Assembly (NCBI RefSeq): GCF_001028705.1
Contig: NZ_CP011770.1
Span: 3,165,501-3,229,500, forward strand
DNA: 64,000 nucleotides
Source: Croceicoccus naphthovorans
Lineage (GTDB): Bacteria > Pseudomonadota > Alphaproteobacteria > Sphingomonadales > Sphingomonadaceae
Direction: 5' to 3'
The notes below the pieces were generated by a model. It had not been told where the DNA came from. It ran no database searches and worked only from the letters and a program-made list of their open reading frames with translations. The stretch's first letter is position 1; each line of letters starts with the position of its first letter. Below, one piece after another: positions 16,726 through 25,602 of the stretch. Both the position numbers and the translations under genes were made by a program.

Positions 16726-17532
16726 TCAGACTTCCAGGTGCCGGGCCTCGTCGATTACAAACCCGAAGCGCTCAGCGACATATTCATCGGATGGAACGCG
16801 GAAGCGCCGTTCATGACCCTGATCGCGTCGCCCGCCGAGCCGGGCGATGCAATCCGTCATGCCAGGTTTTTCCCTGGATCGGATCGCCGATACGACCACC
16901 CAATCGTGCCGGTGCTTCTCGCCAAAGAGTCGCCGGTCATTTTCGACGGATTCACCGGGCGCCAGGAAACGGTCGTGGATCGCCTCCCAACAATTTGGAT
17001 AATAGTCGCGCAGGGTCTTCTCAGCGTGACGCCGTTCATAGGCCGTGAAGAGATCGGGAAAGCCAGTCGCGACCTTCGCCCATTCTGCATCTTCCTCGTA
17101 CCAGCCCCCGGCAACCCGCAAGGCCGCGGGCATTCTCGCGTTGCGCGCGCGATCGAGCTTGAAGCCGCCATGGCTCGCCGTGGAATGGAAGACCACCCCA
17201 TCGGCATAGATCTCACTCGATTGAGATTGGCCCCACGGCGTCGACAGCTTGCCATCGCCACGCTTGCGTTCGAACCGCAGCAATTCCTCCCGGTGCTGGA
17301 CCAGTTCGGCGATATGGTCATGAAAACCTACTGCATCCGCGACAACGGCGATTGCGCCATGGAAATCATCGCGCCGCCATTGGCTCATAGGCTTGCTGAG
17401 CCGCCAGGCGTTCGCAATCCGGAGTCCGCGCGGGCCGGGAATGGCGGCATAGGCGGTGTCGTCGACAAGCGCGGCGAGATCGCCGTCAGCGGTGCGGCCG
17501 TAGGTGACCGGGACAGAAGGCGCCGGGTTCAT
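16726..17532 (-). CDS. DUF7007-type protein of unknown function
   Basis: A 268-residue protein that resembles the DUF7007 genes found with ParB and DUF2958 on these elements. Stretches include DGDLAALVDDTAYAAIPGPR, SSEIYADGVVFHSTASHGGF, AGGWYEEDAEWAKVATGFPD, and LRDYYPNCWEAIHDRFL; the GGWYEED-W block is characteristic. The last 60 residues are basic. It overlaps the upstream gene by four bases. No activity is known. Confidence 0.7.
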   Translation of the reverse strand: MNPAPSVPVTYGRTADGDLAALVDDTAYAAIPGPRGLRIANAWRLSKPMSQWRRDDFHGAIAVVADAVGFHDHIAELVQHREELLRFERKRGDGKLSTPWGQSQSSEIYADGVVFHSTASHGGFKLDRARNARMPAALRVAGGWYEEDAEWAKVATGFPDLFTAYERRHAEKTLRDYYPNCWEAIHDRFLAPGESVENDRRLFGEKHRHDWVVVSAIRSREKPGMTDCIARLGGRRDQGHERRFRVPSDEYVAERFGFVIDEARHLEV

Positions 17533-18047
17533 GCCGCCCTCCTGATGGTCGAGACGACGGGCTCATCCTCGACAAGCTGAAGGACGAGGTTGGAGTAGCG
17601 GTTCCGGGCCGCCCAGCTTTCGGCATCCGCCATATTGGCGGCAAGATGCCGTAGCTCGTCCTTGCCGTTCCAACGGGTGAGAACCCGCACCATGCCCGGC
17701 TGCGGCAATTCGACGACTTCGAAGCGAAGGTCCGTCGTGACCATATAGTGACGACGCACGACAAGGACCGGCGCGATACCGGACATGAAGGTGCCCTCAT
17801 GGAGCACGAAGCTTGCCGAGCAGGTCCTGCCGCCAAGAGCCGCCGACGGTGACTTCTCCACGAGGCGGCCGGTGCTGTTGCGCGTCTGCCAGTCCCGTAG
17901 CTTGCGCGTGTGGCGGGCCGGCGGCTGCGGGGCGCCATCGAAGTAGCGCAGGACGGCCCCGAGTGGCGCCACGGCGTGAACCGCGTCGCCATCGAGAATG
18001 ATGGTCGTCGCGCCCGCGACAGAGGCGTTGCCAGTTCTTTCGGTCAT
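17529..18047 (-). CDS. Element-backbone protein of unknown function
   Basis: A 172-residue soluble protein that I cannot assign to a family. It begins MTERTGNASVAGATTIILDG and has a middle part VLVVRRHYMVTTDLRFEVVE. The ATG at 18047 is chosen because it falls at the end of the repeated leader (18091-18141) and has GGAGAC upstream. Its stop overlaps the DUF7007 start (ATGA), so the two form a bicistronic unit. Confidence 0.65.
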   Translation of the reverse strand: MTERTGNASVAGATTIILDGDAVHAVAPLGAVLRYFDGAPQPPARHTRKLRDWQTRNSTGRLVEKSPSAALGGRTCSASFVLHEGTFMSGIAPVLVVRRHYMVTTDLRFEVVELPQPGMVRVLTRWNGKDELRHLAANMADAESWAARNRYSNLVLQLVEDEPVVSTIRRAA

Positions 18048-18090
18048 GTGAGGTCTCCGGGAGAGCAGCGAGGGAGCGAGCCGCCGACCG

Positions 18091-18141
18091 CTCTCTCTCA
18101 AGCCGGCCGGCTCACCCGCTTCCCCGCCACCCTCTCACTCT
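18091..18141 (-). promoter_or_regulatory. Repeated leader motif, copy 2
   Basis: On the minus strand AGAGTGAGAGG, then GCGGGTGAGCCGGCCGGC and TTGAGAGAGAGCGGTC, 44 bp upstream of the ATG at 18047. The TGAGCC...GGC-TTGAGAGAGAG half is shared closely with the 15827 copy, while the first 11 bases are identical to the 22437 and 25603 copies. Confidence 0.72.
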
Positions 18142-18178
18142 GGCCGCCGGCCCGGAGACGGAGCCGACGGCAGACCGA

Positions 18179-18373
18179 TCACTCCCGCAGCGACCCGGCG
18201 GCTATATCAGCCAGCCATTCCACGGCTTCTTCCACGTCTGCGTCATCCTTTTCGGCAAGACGCGCAAGCGCGACGGCGCCGTTTCGGCCCAATTGGCCGA
18301 GGCGCTGAAGAGTAGCGAGCAACAAGGGCGCAAGCGCCTCCGGACTGGCGTTTTCGATGTCGGAAATCTTCAC
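18179..18373 (-). CDS. Small acidic protein of unknown function
   Basis: A 64-residue acidic, Ala/Leu-rich protein (MKISDIENASPEALAPLLLA, then DDADVEEAVEWLADIAAG), likely all-helical. I recognise no family. Coding appearance is good but the ribosome site is weak, so it is offered with moderate confidence. Confidence 0.5.
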   Translation of the reverse strand: MKISDIENASPEALAPLLLATLQRLGQLGRNGAVALARLAEKDDADVEEAVEWLADIAAGSLRE

Positions 18374-18459
18374 GGGTCAATCTCCATTCTATGAGGGGAA
18401 ACCCGAGCGCAGAGCGCCCAGGCGATGTTCGCCGGCAGCAACCCGCCGGACTGCACCGT

Positions 18460-19215
18460 TCAGCGGGCAGCGAGGTTGCGCTTGGCGGCGAGCGAGATCG
18501 CTCGCGTTGCGGCCTTGAAGGCGGCTTCTCCCTCTTCATGGGAGAGATCGCTGGCCGCCTTCACATCGAGGGATGCCTGACGGATATCGGCATTGCTCAC
18601 ATCGGCGATCTGGAGACCATCCGGCGCTTCCGTCTCGAAGACCACTTCCACGGTCGCGCGGACATGCTCCTCGCAGAGGCGGAGCAGGACATGCGAGCCG
18701 AGACCCGGCTCCACGCCGAGCGGCCCATATTCGGCGATACCGAGCATTTCATCGAGCATGGACTCGGTGCTGCGCGCCATGATGTCGTCGGCCGTGATCA
18801 GCACGGCCATGCCGCCGAAACCGTCTGGCCGCATTTTCGTGCAGGTCCAGGCCGAAACGATCGATACATAGGGGAGCGCGGGCGTCCGCCGGACGATGCT
18901 CTGGAAAAACACCTCCCAACCGGACACCGAGAGGTCGAGTTGAAGATAGGCGCCTTCTTCGCCGAGTTCGGCAAGCTCCACGCGGACCGCGTTGGCCGCC
19001 GCGCTTTCAACGTCTCCGGACAAGGCGAGCGCTGCGCGGACCTCGTCGACGGGATAGGCGGGCATATCGTTGGCGCCCTGTTCGGCATAGAAATAGATGC
19101 CGTCTCCTTCGGTGTCGCTGCTGAAGATGCTTGAGAGGATCAGTCGCTCAAGCGGGGTCATCGCGCTCAGCGGGATGGTGGGCTGGACCACCGTGGAACA
19201 GAAATAATCAGCCAT
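18460..19215 (-). CDS. Element-backbone protein of unknown function
   Basis: A 251-residue acidic protein. It starts MADYFCSTVVQPTIPLSAMT and contains FSSDTEGDGIYFYAEQGAND, WEVFFQSIVRRTPALPYVSI and GSHVLLRLCEEHVRATVEVV. Proteins of this look recur beside ParB on related elements, but I know no function for them. AGGAG lies just before the ATG at 19215. A strong hairpin (19235-19261) separates it from the gene upstream. Confidence 0.65.
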   Translation of the reverse strand: MADYFCSTVVQPTIPLSAMTPLERLILSSIFSSDTEGDGIYFYAEQGANDMPAYPVDEVRAALALSGDVESAAANAVRVELAELGEEGAYLQLDLSVSGWEVFFQSIVRRTPALPYVSIVSAWTCTKMRPDGFGGMAVLITADDIMARSTESMLDEMLGIAEYGPLGVEPGLGSHVLLRLCEEHVRATVEVVFETEAPDGLQIADVSNADIRQASLDVKAASDLSHEEGEAAFKAATRAISLAAKRNLAAR

Positions 19216-19234
19216 TTCGGGTCTCCTGAAACGC

Positions 19235-19261
19235 GAAAGCCCGGCACGCGGCCGGGCTTTC
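19235..19261 (-). terminator. Hairpin, probable terminator
   Basis: An 11-bp perfect stem GAAAGCCCGGC/GCCGGGCTTTC with a 5-bp loop, between two leftward genes. The T-run is short, so termination strength is uncertain. Confidence 0.6.
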
Positions 19262-19284
19262 GGGAAAAGGTGGTGAGGGGAGGA

Positions 19285-19659
19285 TCAGGGCGCTGGCGGG
19301 CTTTCGATCGCGAAAGGGTCCACCAGCTTGTGGATCGGCTGCGCTCGGCCCATCCAGGGCTGCGGCCGGATGCAGCGAACCCAGTCCGCGAAGCTCGGAA
19401 TGAAGCCGAGATCTTCAAGGATATGCTGTTCGCCGATCAGTCGCACCGGAACGACCCGCCCGCTTGAGACGGTGATCGTCGCACCGAAAAAGCGTTCGAG
19501 CATGAAAATACCCTCGGCATGATGTCGCAGCGCGCGATGGCGGAAATCAGCCGTGATCGCCTTGGACTCGTCGAACCACTGATGCAGCGGCAGATAATCC
19601 TCGGCCGAGCCGCCCCATTTCCGCACGGACGAGAGCGCGTGATGATAGCAATGGCCCAT
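19285..19659 (-). CDS. DUF6915-like protein
   Basis: A 124-residue protein that reads as the DUF6915 family: MGHCYHHALSSVRKWGGSAE, DYLPLHQWFDESKAITADFR, HRALRHHAEGIFMLERFFG, then VRLIGEQHILEDLGFIPSFAD. The His-rich helices (HCYHH, HRALRHHAEG) suggest a metal-binding bundle. ATG 19659 has GGAG upstream. Such genes occur both on elements and in phages; role unknown. Confidence 0.75.
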   Translation of the reverse strand: MGHCYHHALSSVRKWGGSAEDYLPLHQWFDESKAITADFRHRALRHHAEGIFMLERFFGATITVSSGRVVPVRLIGEQHILEDLGFIPSFADWVRCIRPQPWMGRAQPIHKLVDPFAIESPPAP

Positions 19660-19669
19660 CTCCGCCTCC

Positions 19670-20140
19670 CTACAGCTCGTAGTAATGGTTTTCAGACCGT
19701 TCGATCCGATAATTGAAATCGAAAACGATGGTCCCGGCGGCGACGTCGAAGGTGAACTCGCCATAACCGCCTTCATTGTTCTCCCAGCCGCCATGCTTGC
19801 TTTCGAGGAGGTCGTAGCACATCGCCTCGATCGCATCCGGGAGCGGGACCGTTACATGGCGGACCTCCTCATCGTGAAATTCACAGCGGGCGATCTCGAC
19901 AGATGTGTCGGGTAGGTCGGCACTGCTTTCACCGGAACGCGCGTCAATCTCTTCGATTTGACCGCTGTCCCCGCTGCCATCGAACCGCACGGTGACAAGG
20001 GTGATGCCAGATCCTGCCAGAACAGACAGGACGGCAGCCTTATTGGCGGGAAAAATCTCGCTCGCTCGTTTATCATATTCCGCCTGGCGCGCCAGGAAGG
20101 CGGTCATGTCGAACGTGGGAACAAAAGGCGTATTGCTCAT
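19670..20140 (-). CDS. DUF6878-like protein
   Basis: A 156-residue protein resembling the DUF6878 family. The N-terminal half is helical (MTAFLARQAEYDKRASEIFP). The second half is beta-rich, with GITLVTVRFDGSGDSGQIEE, LLESKHGGWENNEGGYGEF and the ending NYRIERSENHYYEL. The HGGWENNEGGYGEF loop and the final HYYEL are family marks. It ends 10 bp before the DUF6915 gene and shares its transcript. Function unknown. Confidence 0.72.
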   Translation of the reverse strand: MSNTPFVPTFDMTAFLARQAEYDKRASEIFPANKAAVLSVLAGSGITLVTVRFDGSGDSGQIEEIDARSGESSADLPDTSVEIARCEFHDEEVRHVTVPLPDAIEAMCYDLLESKHGGWENNEGGYGEFTFDVAAGTIVFDFNYRIERSENHYYEL

Positions 20141-20158
20141 TGTCGATCTCCGAAAATG

Positions 20159-20184
20159 AAAAAAGCCCGGCGCGTGGCCGGGCT
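20159..20184 (-). terminator. Rho-independent terminator after parB
   Basis: An 8-bp stem AGCCCGGC/GCCGGGCT is followed on the minus strand by TTTTTT. It ends the parB transcript before the DUF6878 gene. Confidence 0.85.
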
Positions 20185-20255
20185 GTGAATGGGATTGAGG
20201 TGAGACGTCGGTGCGGGACGGGGCAGCGACTGGTCGACCCGTCCCGCACCAGCAT

Positions 20256-22406
20256 TCAGGCGGCGATAGCGTATTCGTCGTCGCCCTCCTGGTCGTTGGC
20301 GGCTTCCTGCTCGGCCAAGGTGTCATCCCCGTCGAGGAAGGTCGGCAGCGCGTCCGCCTCATCCGTCAGCGGCAGCGGCTCCTCGATGACCGGCGTCCGC
20401 AGCGGCTCGGGGAGCCAGTCCGCATCGGCCAGCAGGCGTTCGGCCTCGCGGGCCATGTCACCCTTCTTCAGATGGTCGATCAGCCCGGCGGTCTGCGGCC
20501 CCTTCGCCTCGGCGACCGCCTCGAGGATACGCGGCTTCGCGACCCGGTTGAGGTAGTTTTCGAAGGTCGGACGCCAGCCTGCGCCGATCATGTCGAGACC
20601 CACGGCACGCGCCAGCACATTGGCATGGTCGATACGGCGGGCGACGCCATGCGCCGAGACACGGCCGCCGCCATGCTTCGGGACCGGCTCCCAAAGCGCG
20701 TTCACCGAATAGGCCGCGCAATGGGCGAACAGACTGGCCTGTTCGCCGCCGTCGAGTTGCTGGAGCGCGTCCCACACATCCTTGTCGGATTGGGGGAGAC
20801 GCTCCTTCCAGCGGGTGTGCCGTTCCTGGATGGATGCCGCCGACGGACTGTTCCGCAGGTCCGCGCCCTGGAACGGCATGGAGACGCGGTGGACCGCCAG
20901 CTCCATGCAGCTTTCGGTGCGGCCCATGTAGAAGACCGACAGCACCATCGCGTGCAGCACGGCGGCGAAGGCTACCGAAGGCGACTGCGCGAAGGCATCC
21001 TGAAGCGCCAGCGTGCGGGCGGCGGTCAGCTCGGCGACGAGACGGTCCGGGAGCGGCTTGATGACCTCACCGTCATCATCGTCATCGTTCGGAGCGGGCC
21101 TGGAGGGGGCCGTGCTGGACTCGCGATCGGCCGTTTCGCCGCCGATCTCATCGGACGCGTCATCCGATCCGGCATGGGACGCTTCATCGCCACCTTCGCC
21201 GGCATCGTCAGCCTCCAGCTCATCCTCGGCGCGGACATAGCCACGGTCGATATAGAGCGTGCCGTCTTCCTCCAGACCGATGAACACGCCGGCATTGGCG
21301 ATCTCGGCAGGATCGAACACCCGGTTGCCCTGGGCGAGAACGCCAAGCTCGGCGTCGATGGCGGAGATACGCAGTTCCACGTCCTCCGGAACATCGGGCT
21401 TGCCGTCCCACTCGGCCTCAAGCGCATCGGCCTCGGCCCGCAGGGCGACGATCCGCGCTTCCTGCACCTCGGTCAGCGGCTGCACCTGGCTGGCGATGGC
21501 GCGGCAGTCCTCGTCATAGCCATAGGGAAGATCGACCAGCGCCTCGACCCACTTCCAGCCTTCGGTCATGACCGTGTCGGCTTCCGAGCGCAGCTTCTCA
21601 TCGACCAAACGATCGAGCAGCGCGGGATCGGAGAGCCAGCCGCCATCGTCGGGTTCGAACAGGTCGCGGATCGGACCGGCGCCGCCCGCAGCGATATAGG
21701 CGTCCAGCCCGATGAAGCGGACGCGCTTGTCCGTCACCTCGACCTTGTCCTCCAGCAGCTTGGACTTGATGAACCAGGGCGACTTGTTGCTGCTGTGCGC
21801 GAGTTGCCCCCACAAATCCTCCTGGCGCTGGTGATCGTCGCTGACCGTGAACGCCATGAGCTGATCGAGGGTCATGTCGCCTTCGGCATAGCATTCATGC
21901 AGCGTGGGCGAGACCGATGCGAGCTTGAGGCGCTGGCGCACGACGGCGGGGGTGACGCGGAAATGGGCGGCGATCGCTTCCTCCTGCTCGCCCTTGTCGA
22001 ACAGGGTCTTCATCGCCCGGAACTCGTCGAGCGGGTGGAGCGGCTCGCGTTCGCTGTTTTCGGCGAGCGAATCCTCTTCGGCCAGGACCGGATCATTCGC
22101 GGCCTTGACCACGCACGGAACCGGGGCGTCCTTGGCGAGCCGCTTGCGCTTCACGAGGATCGCCAGCGCGCTGTAGCGGCGGCCACCGGCGGGGATTTCG
22201 AACATGCCGGTGTCTTCACCAGCCTCGTCGAGCACAGGTCGGACGTTGAGGCCGGTCAGCAGGCCGCGGCGTTCGATATCATTGGCCAGATGCTCGATCG
22301 TCACGCCATGCTTCACGCGGCGGACGTTCGATTGCGAGAGGACCAGCCTGTCGAACGGAATGTTCCGGGACTGGTTGAGGGTGATCTTCGATGGGGCTTT
22401 CGCCAT
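20256..22406 (-). CDS. parB: ParB/RepB/Spo0J family protein
   Basis: A 716-residue ParB-like protein, much longer than chromosomal ParB (about 300). Residues 10-110 form the ParB/Srx domain: IPFDRLVLSQSNVRRVKHG, the CTP-binding loop GRRYSALAIL and DSLAENSEREPLHPLDEFRA. Residues 125-190 hold the HTH (AIAAHFRVTPAVVRQRLKLA). The remainder is acidic with a D/E-rich segment and no known domain. Long ParBs like this are element-borne and need not work with the ParA at 2222, which has its own RHH partner. The gene carries the repeated leader (22437-22488). Confidence 0.9.
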   Translation of the reverse strand: MAKAPSKITLNQSRNIPFDRLVLSQSNVRRVKHGVTIEHLANDIERRGLLTGLNVRPVLDEAGEDTGMFEIPAGGRRYSALAILVKRKRLAKDAPVPCVVKAANDPVLAEEDSLAENSEREPLHPLDEFRAMKTLFDKGEQEEAIAAHFRVTPAVVRQRLKLASVSPTLHECYAEGDMTLDQLMAFTVSDDHQRQEDLWGQLAHSSNKSPWFIKSKLLEDKVEVTDKRVRFIGLDAYIAAGGAGPIRDLFEPDDGGWLSDPALLDRLVDEKLRSEADTVMTEGWKWVEALVDLPYGYDEDCRAIASQVQPLTEVQEARIVALRAEADALEAEWDGKPDVPEDVELRISAIDAELGVLAQGNRVFDPAEIANAGVFIGLEEDGTLYIDRGYVRAEDELEADDAGEGGDEASHAGSDDASDEIGGETADRESSTAPSRPAPNDDDDDGEVIKPLPDRLVAELTAARTLALQDAFAQSPSVAFAAVLHAMVLSVFYMGRTESCMELAVHRVSMPFQGADLRNSPSAASIQERHTRWKERLPQSDKDVWDALQQLDGGEQASLFAHCAAYSVNALWEPVPKHGGGRVSAHGVARRIDHANVLARAVGLDMIGAGWRPTFENYLNRVAKPRILEAVAEAKGPQTAGLIDHLKKGDMAREAERLLADADWLPEPLRTPVIEEPLPLTDEADALPTFLDGDDTLAEQEAANDQEGDDEYAIAA

Positions 22407-22436
22407 GACACGTCTCCATGACGGGCGGCCGGAAGA

Positions 22437-22488
22437 CTCTCTCCCAGCCTCCAACCCGTCACGAAAACCAGAGCCTTCCTCTCACTCT
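22437..22488 (-). promoter_or_regulatory. Repeated leader motif, copy 3
   Basis: On the minus strand AGAGTGAGAGG, TTTTCGTGACGGGTTGGAG and GGGAGAGAG lie 31-82 bp upstream of the parB ATG. The block TTTTCGTGACGGGTTG is identical in the copy upstream of the ArdC gene. Confidence 0.78.
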
Positions 22489-22633
22489 ATGGTTCGGCCC
22501 ATGCGGGAGGTGGCATATGGTCCAGCACAGCCCATGCGGATTTCATGATCCGCTGAGATGCGTATCGACGGATTTACGGAACTACGGAGGGGGGGCCGGT
22601 GAATCCGGCGACTGGAACCGTCGTCGAAAAACG

Positions 22634-23017
22634 TCAGCGATATTCCTCGGGCAGATCCTCCGCATTGCCGCGCCAGACAATCTTGTCGCCCTCGTAAATG
22701 CGGACGAAGCCGCCGCGCCTGGGTATCTCCACGGGCAGCAATGGCTTCGCCGCGAAGTTCAGGCAGGAAAACTCCGCGACCGTGGCCGAGAAGGCGAGCG
22801 GCTTTCCCGGCGCCATGAGCACCCGGTTGCAGGCGCCGCTCGGCCGCTTCACGCGGCGGCGCGAGAGGCCGAGCCTGAAATATTCATAGTCACGCTCCTC
22901 CCGCTCCGAAGGCGGCGACCAGTGGCGGCACCAGCGGCAGGTCCGAATGGTCGCCGGGGGATCGTCGTCGAGCGGTGGCCCGTTATTATGTCCCGCGCCG
23001 GGCGGCCGCCCGTTCAC
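22634..23017 (-). CDS. Small Cys-rich element protein
   Basis: A 127-residue protein beginning with GTG at 23017 (NGRPPGAGHNNGPPLDDDPP). The middle has a CRWCRHWSPPSEREERDYEY segment and later Cys residues (GACNRVL, SCLNFAAK), so it may bind zinc. The GTGA overlap with the upstream gene and GGAGAG before it set the start. The GHNNGPPL motif recurs at the N-terminus of many element and phage proteins. Function unknown. Confidence 0.65.
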   Translation of the reverse strand: MNGRPPGAGHNNGPPLDDDPPATIRTCRWCRHWSPPSEREERDYEYFRLGLSRRRVKRPSGACNRVLMAPGKPLAFSATVAEFSCLNFAAKPLLPVEIPRRGGFVRIYEGDKIVWRGNAEDLPEEYR

Positions 23018-24141
23018 GGCCAGCTCTCCTCGAGCCAGCCCCGGATCTGCTGGCGCATGATGCCGATCGGGCCATTGATCTCGGTGATACGGGCGTCCGG
23101 AGCGATGCAGCGCAGATTGCGGAAGCCGTCGAGGAAGGCCCGCATCAACGCGATGTAGAGATGCCCGCCCGCGAGCGCGACGTCGGTGAATGGCCGCGTG
23201 CCGTGGTTGGAAAGCGAGGCGATCTGACAACCGGGCGACTCGCCATAGGTGTCGGGCTTGCGCGCCGATGGCGGACGCGGCCAGCGCCGATTCATTCCGC
23301 CCGCGATCATGCGCTGGGCGAGATCCGGGGTTAGCCGGGCGTCATAATCCTCGATAGGCGAGCGGGAATCGAGAAAGCCGTAGCGGGCCGAGAGCACCGC
23401 GACCTTGACCCGCATCCGGTCGGGATTGACCGCGCGCACGGTCTGCCACAGCGGGCCATCGTAGCGGTCGATCGCATGGATCCAGCCTGTGTCCCGGCGC
23501 TTGGTCGCCGAGCAGGACAGGATCAGCAGCCGGTGGGGTGCGCGCCAACCGCGACCCTCGGTCGGGGCGATCCCGCGCTCGACCAGGCGCACCGTGACCG
23601 CAGTTTCCTCAGCGACCCGAGCAAGCCGCTCGATCAGCGCGAGATCGTCGCTGGAGCAGACCCCGCGCACATCGAAGGTGATACCTGGCTTCCCACCCGG
23701 ATCGACAATCCGGTCGACGAACAGGATGCCCTTGCCGAGATTGCCGCAAAAGAGCAGCGTGTCGGCGTCGCTGGGCACTCCGCCCGCATTGACCTTGCGG
23801 CGTCCGATCTGGCGGAACGCTTCCTCGAAGGTGTTGGGGGTTATCGTGGCCCGGGGCTGGACACGGGCATGGAAACGCCAGCCCGGCCGGGTGATGTCGA
23901 GCTTGCCCACCTCGATCTGGTGCAGGAAGTCCGCGAAACTATAGGGATCGGCCGGATAGGGACATTCCCGCCAGAGCGCACGGATCGTGCGGCGGCGTTC
24001 GGCCGGAATGGCGAACAGGCGAGCGCGCGCCTTGCGCCATACGGCGGCGCGCTCATCCCGGCGGTCCTGCTGCTGGCGCGGCCACCATTCGGCGCGGCGG
24101 GCCATTTCCTCGTCGACGCTGTGTTGCCCAGCCGCGACCAT
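23014..24141 (-). CDS. DUF6884-like protein
   Basis: A 375-residue protein. The first ~110 residues are Arg-rich and helical. The C-terminal ~190 residues contain RLLILSCSATKR, IDRYDGPLWQTVRA, VKVAVLSARYGFLDS and FTDVALAGGHLYIALMRAF, resembling the DUF6884/YaaA-like domain linked to nucleobase chemistry. That link is an analogy, not proof. Coding pattern in the same frame continues upstream of the ATG (24142-24197, TSRKRAAFLTKQRREREALP) to a TAG with no standard start codon, so the true start may be a rare codon or the N-terminus may have been lost. Confidence 0.62.
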   Translation of the reverse strand: MVAAGQHSVDEEMARRAEWWPRQQQDRRDERAAVWRKARARLFAIPAERRRTIRALWRECPYPADPYSFADFLHQIEVGKLDITRPGWRFHARVQPRATITPNTFEEAFRQIGRRKVNAGGVPSDADTLLFCGNLGKGILFVDRIVDPGGKPGITFDVRGVCSSDDLALIERLARVAEETAVTVRLVERGIAPTEGRGWRAPHRLLILSCSATKRRDTGWIHAIDRYDGPLWQTVRAVNPDRMRVKVAVLSARYGFLDSRSPIEDYDARLTPDLAQRMIAGGMNRRWPRPPSARKPDTYGESPGCQIASLSNHGTRPFTDVALAGGHLYIALMRAFLDGFRNLRCIAPDARITEINGPIGIMRQQIRGWLEESWP

Positions 24142-24258
24142 GTCGGCGAACAGCGGCAGCGCCTCGCGCTCGCGGCGCTGTTTGGTGAGAAACGCCGCGC
24201 GTTTGCGCGACGTTTCTTCCTATTGCGTGGGCCTGGGCCATTTGCGAAAGCGCATGGA

Positions 24259-24624
24259 TCAGCCCTCCCGCTCTAGCCGAGCGATGATGCGCTCGGCTGC
24301 GCGGATACCGCCGGCTATGTCGGCGATATCGATCCACACCGAGATCGGCGCCGTCGTCTCGAACAGGATGTCGCGCTCGACGCCGAGCTGAAGCCCGACG
24401 TCGAGGCCTTGCAGTTCGGCCAGGCTGAACACGCCATAGTCGACGCAATCCATATCGAGATCGGCGATGCCGTGCAGGGTATCGCCATCGGGTTCGAGCA
24501 TCGTCGCAAGCCACACGCCCGCGCCCACGGGATTGAAGAATTTCGCGACCGGCAGATGGTCACCACTTGGGTCGGCGGCATTGGCGATGAGCTGCGCGCG
24601 CAGCTCGGGGGTCAGAAGGGTCAT
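24259..24624 (-). CDS. DUF2958 domain-containing protein
   Basis: A 121-residue protein of the DUF2958 family: MTLLTPELRAQLIANAAD, VAKFFNPVGAGVWLATML, DGDTLHGIADLDMDCVDYGV and ERDILFETTAPISVW. The family always travels with ParB and ArdC-like genes on mobile elements; no activity is known. It overlaps the ArdC gene by four bases (ATGA), forming one operon. Confidence 0.93.
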   Translation of the reverse strand: MTLLTPELRAQLIANAADPSGDHLPVAKFFNPVGAGVWLATMLEPDGDTLHGIADLDMDCVDYGVFSLAELQGLDVGLQLGVERDILFETTAPISVWIDIADIAGGIRAAERIIARLEREG

Positions 24625-25571
24625 GCCGCCCTCCGTTCGGTCGGAGCGCTTCGGGCCTCAATGCCGGGAGCATCGCGGAAGGCCAGTAGATAGTCGGCCG
24701 CCTTCGATGCGGCGCTCGCGGCACGAACGATCGCGCGATCATCCGCGCGCATGATGTCGAGCCACGCCCCGATATAGTCGGAATGGCGGACAGTGGGTTC
24801 GATGCCGAGCGCAGCGCAGACGAAGGCGCCGGCCATCTCGGCGACCAGTTCCTCGCGTCCATATGTCTCCGAGCCGAAGCGGCCGCTCTGGTCCCGGTCG
24901 AGGCGCTCTTTGCTGCCCGTCCAGTGACCGAGTTCATGAAAAGCGGTTCGATTCCAGTTTATCGGATCGAAATAGCGCGAGGGTGGCGGGACGCAGACCC
25001 GGTCGTTCGCCACGTCATAATATGCCTGATCTCCGCCGATACGGAAATCCGCGCCCGTCGCTTTGATCAGGGTTTCCGCCTCGGGAAGGATCTGATCGGG
25101 ATCGGGTCGTGGGATCGCGGCGGTATAGGCGTCAGGCAGCCCCTCGCACTGGTCCAGATTGAACACCGTGAAGCGCTTCAGGAACGGTATCGTGCCTGGC
25201 GTGCGGCCTTCCTCGGCGGCCTGGCGCCGTTCATCGCCCGGGGTGAAGCGATGGGCATAGACGACAGTGGTGCCGGTCGCGCCTTTGCAGACATTGCCGC
25301 CGAGTTCGAGCGCCTGGCGAAAGGTCAGGAAGGCGTTGCTCGAAAATCCCCGCGAGACCACCGCGTGCCAAAGAATGAGAATGTTGATCCCGGAATAGCA
25401 GCGGCTGCTCGACGCGTTGTGCGGCATCTGGAGCGGGGCCTTGGCCGAGGCCCAGGGCTGCACCCAGGGCACGCGGCCGGCTTCCAGCTCGGCGATGATC
25501 TGGTTGGTGATGTCCTGATAGAGGGTCAGCCGGTCAGGAACTGCTGGCCGGGATTTGAACTTGCGCGCCAT
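24621..25571 (-). CDS. ArdC-like antirestriction protein (zincin-like)
   Basis: A 316-residue protein with two domains. The N-terminal ArdC-N (DUF1738) single-strand DNA-binding domain covers residues 12-150 (LYQDITNQIIAELEAGRVPW, FLTFRQALELGGNVCKGA). The C-terminal zincin-like peptidase domain has the motif FHELGHW with the catalytic Glu near residue 213, followed by YGREELVAEMAGAFVC. ArdC of plasmid pSa shields incoming single strands from restriction. It is the first gene of its operon and carries the repeated leader. Confidence 0.9.
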   Translation of the reverse strand: MARKFKSRPAVPDRLTLYQDITNQIIAELEAGRVPWVQPWASAKAPLQMPHNASSSRCYSGINILILWHAVVSRGFSSNAFLTFRQALELGGNVCKGATGTTVVYAHRFTPGDERRQAAEEGRTPGTIPFLKRFTVFNLDQCEGLPDAYTAAIPRPDPDQILPEAETLIKATGADFRIGGDQAYYDVANDRVCVPPPSRYFDPINWNRTAFHELGHWTGSKERLDRDQSGRFGSETYGREELVAEMAGAFVCAALGIEPTVRHSDYIGAWLDIMRADDRAIVRAASAASKAADYLLAFRDAPGIEARSAPTERRAA

Positions 25572-25602
25572 CGCGTATCTCCGCGACGGGTCGGTCCCGA
25601 GC

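Noticed and set aside
20211-22421. A 736-codon open frame on the plus strand
   Set aside because: Antisense shadow of parB; no recognisable domains, while the minus-strand protein has all ParB motifs.
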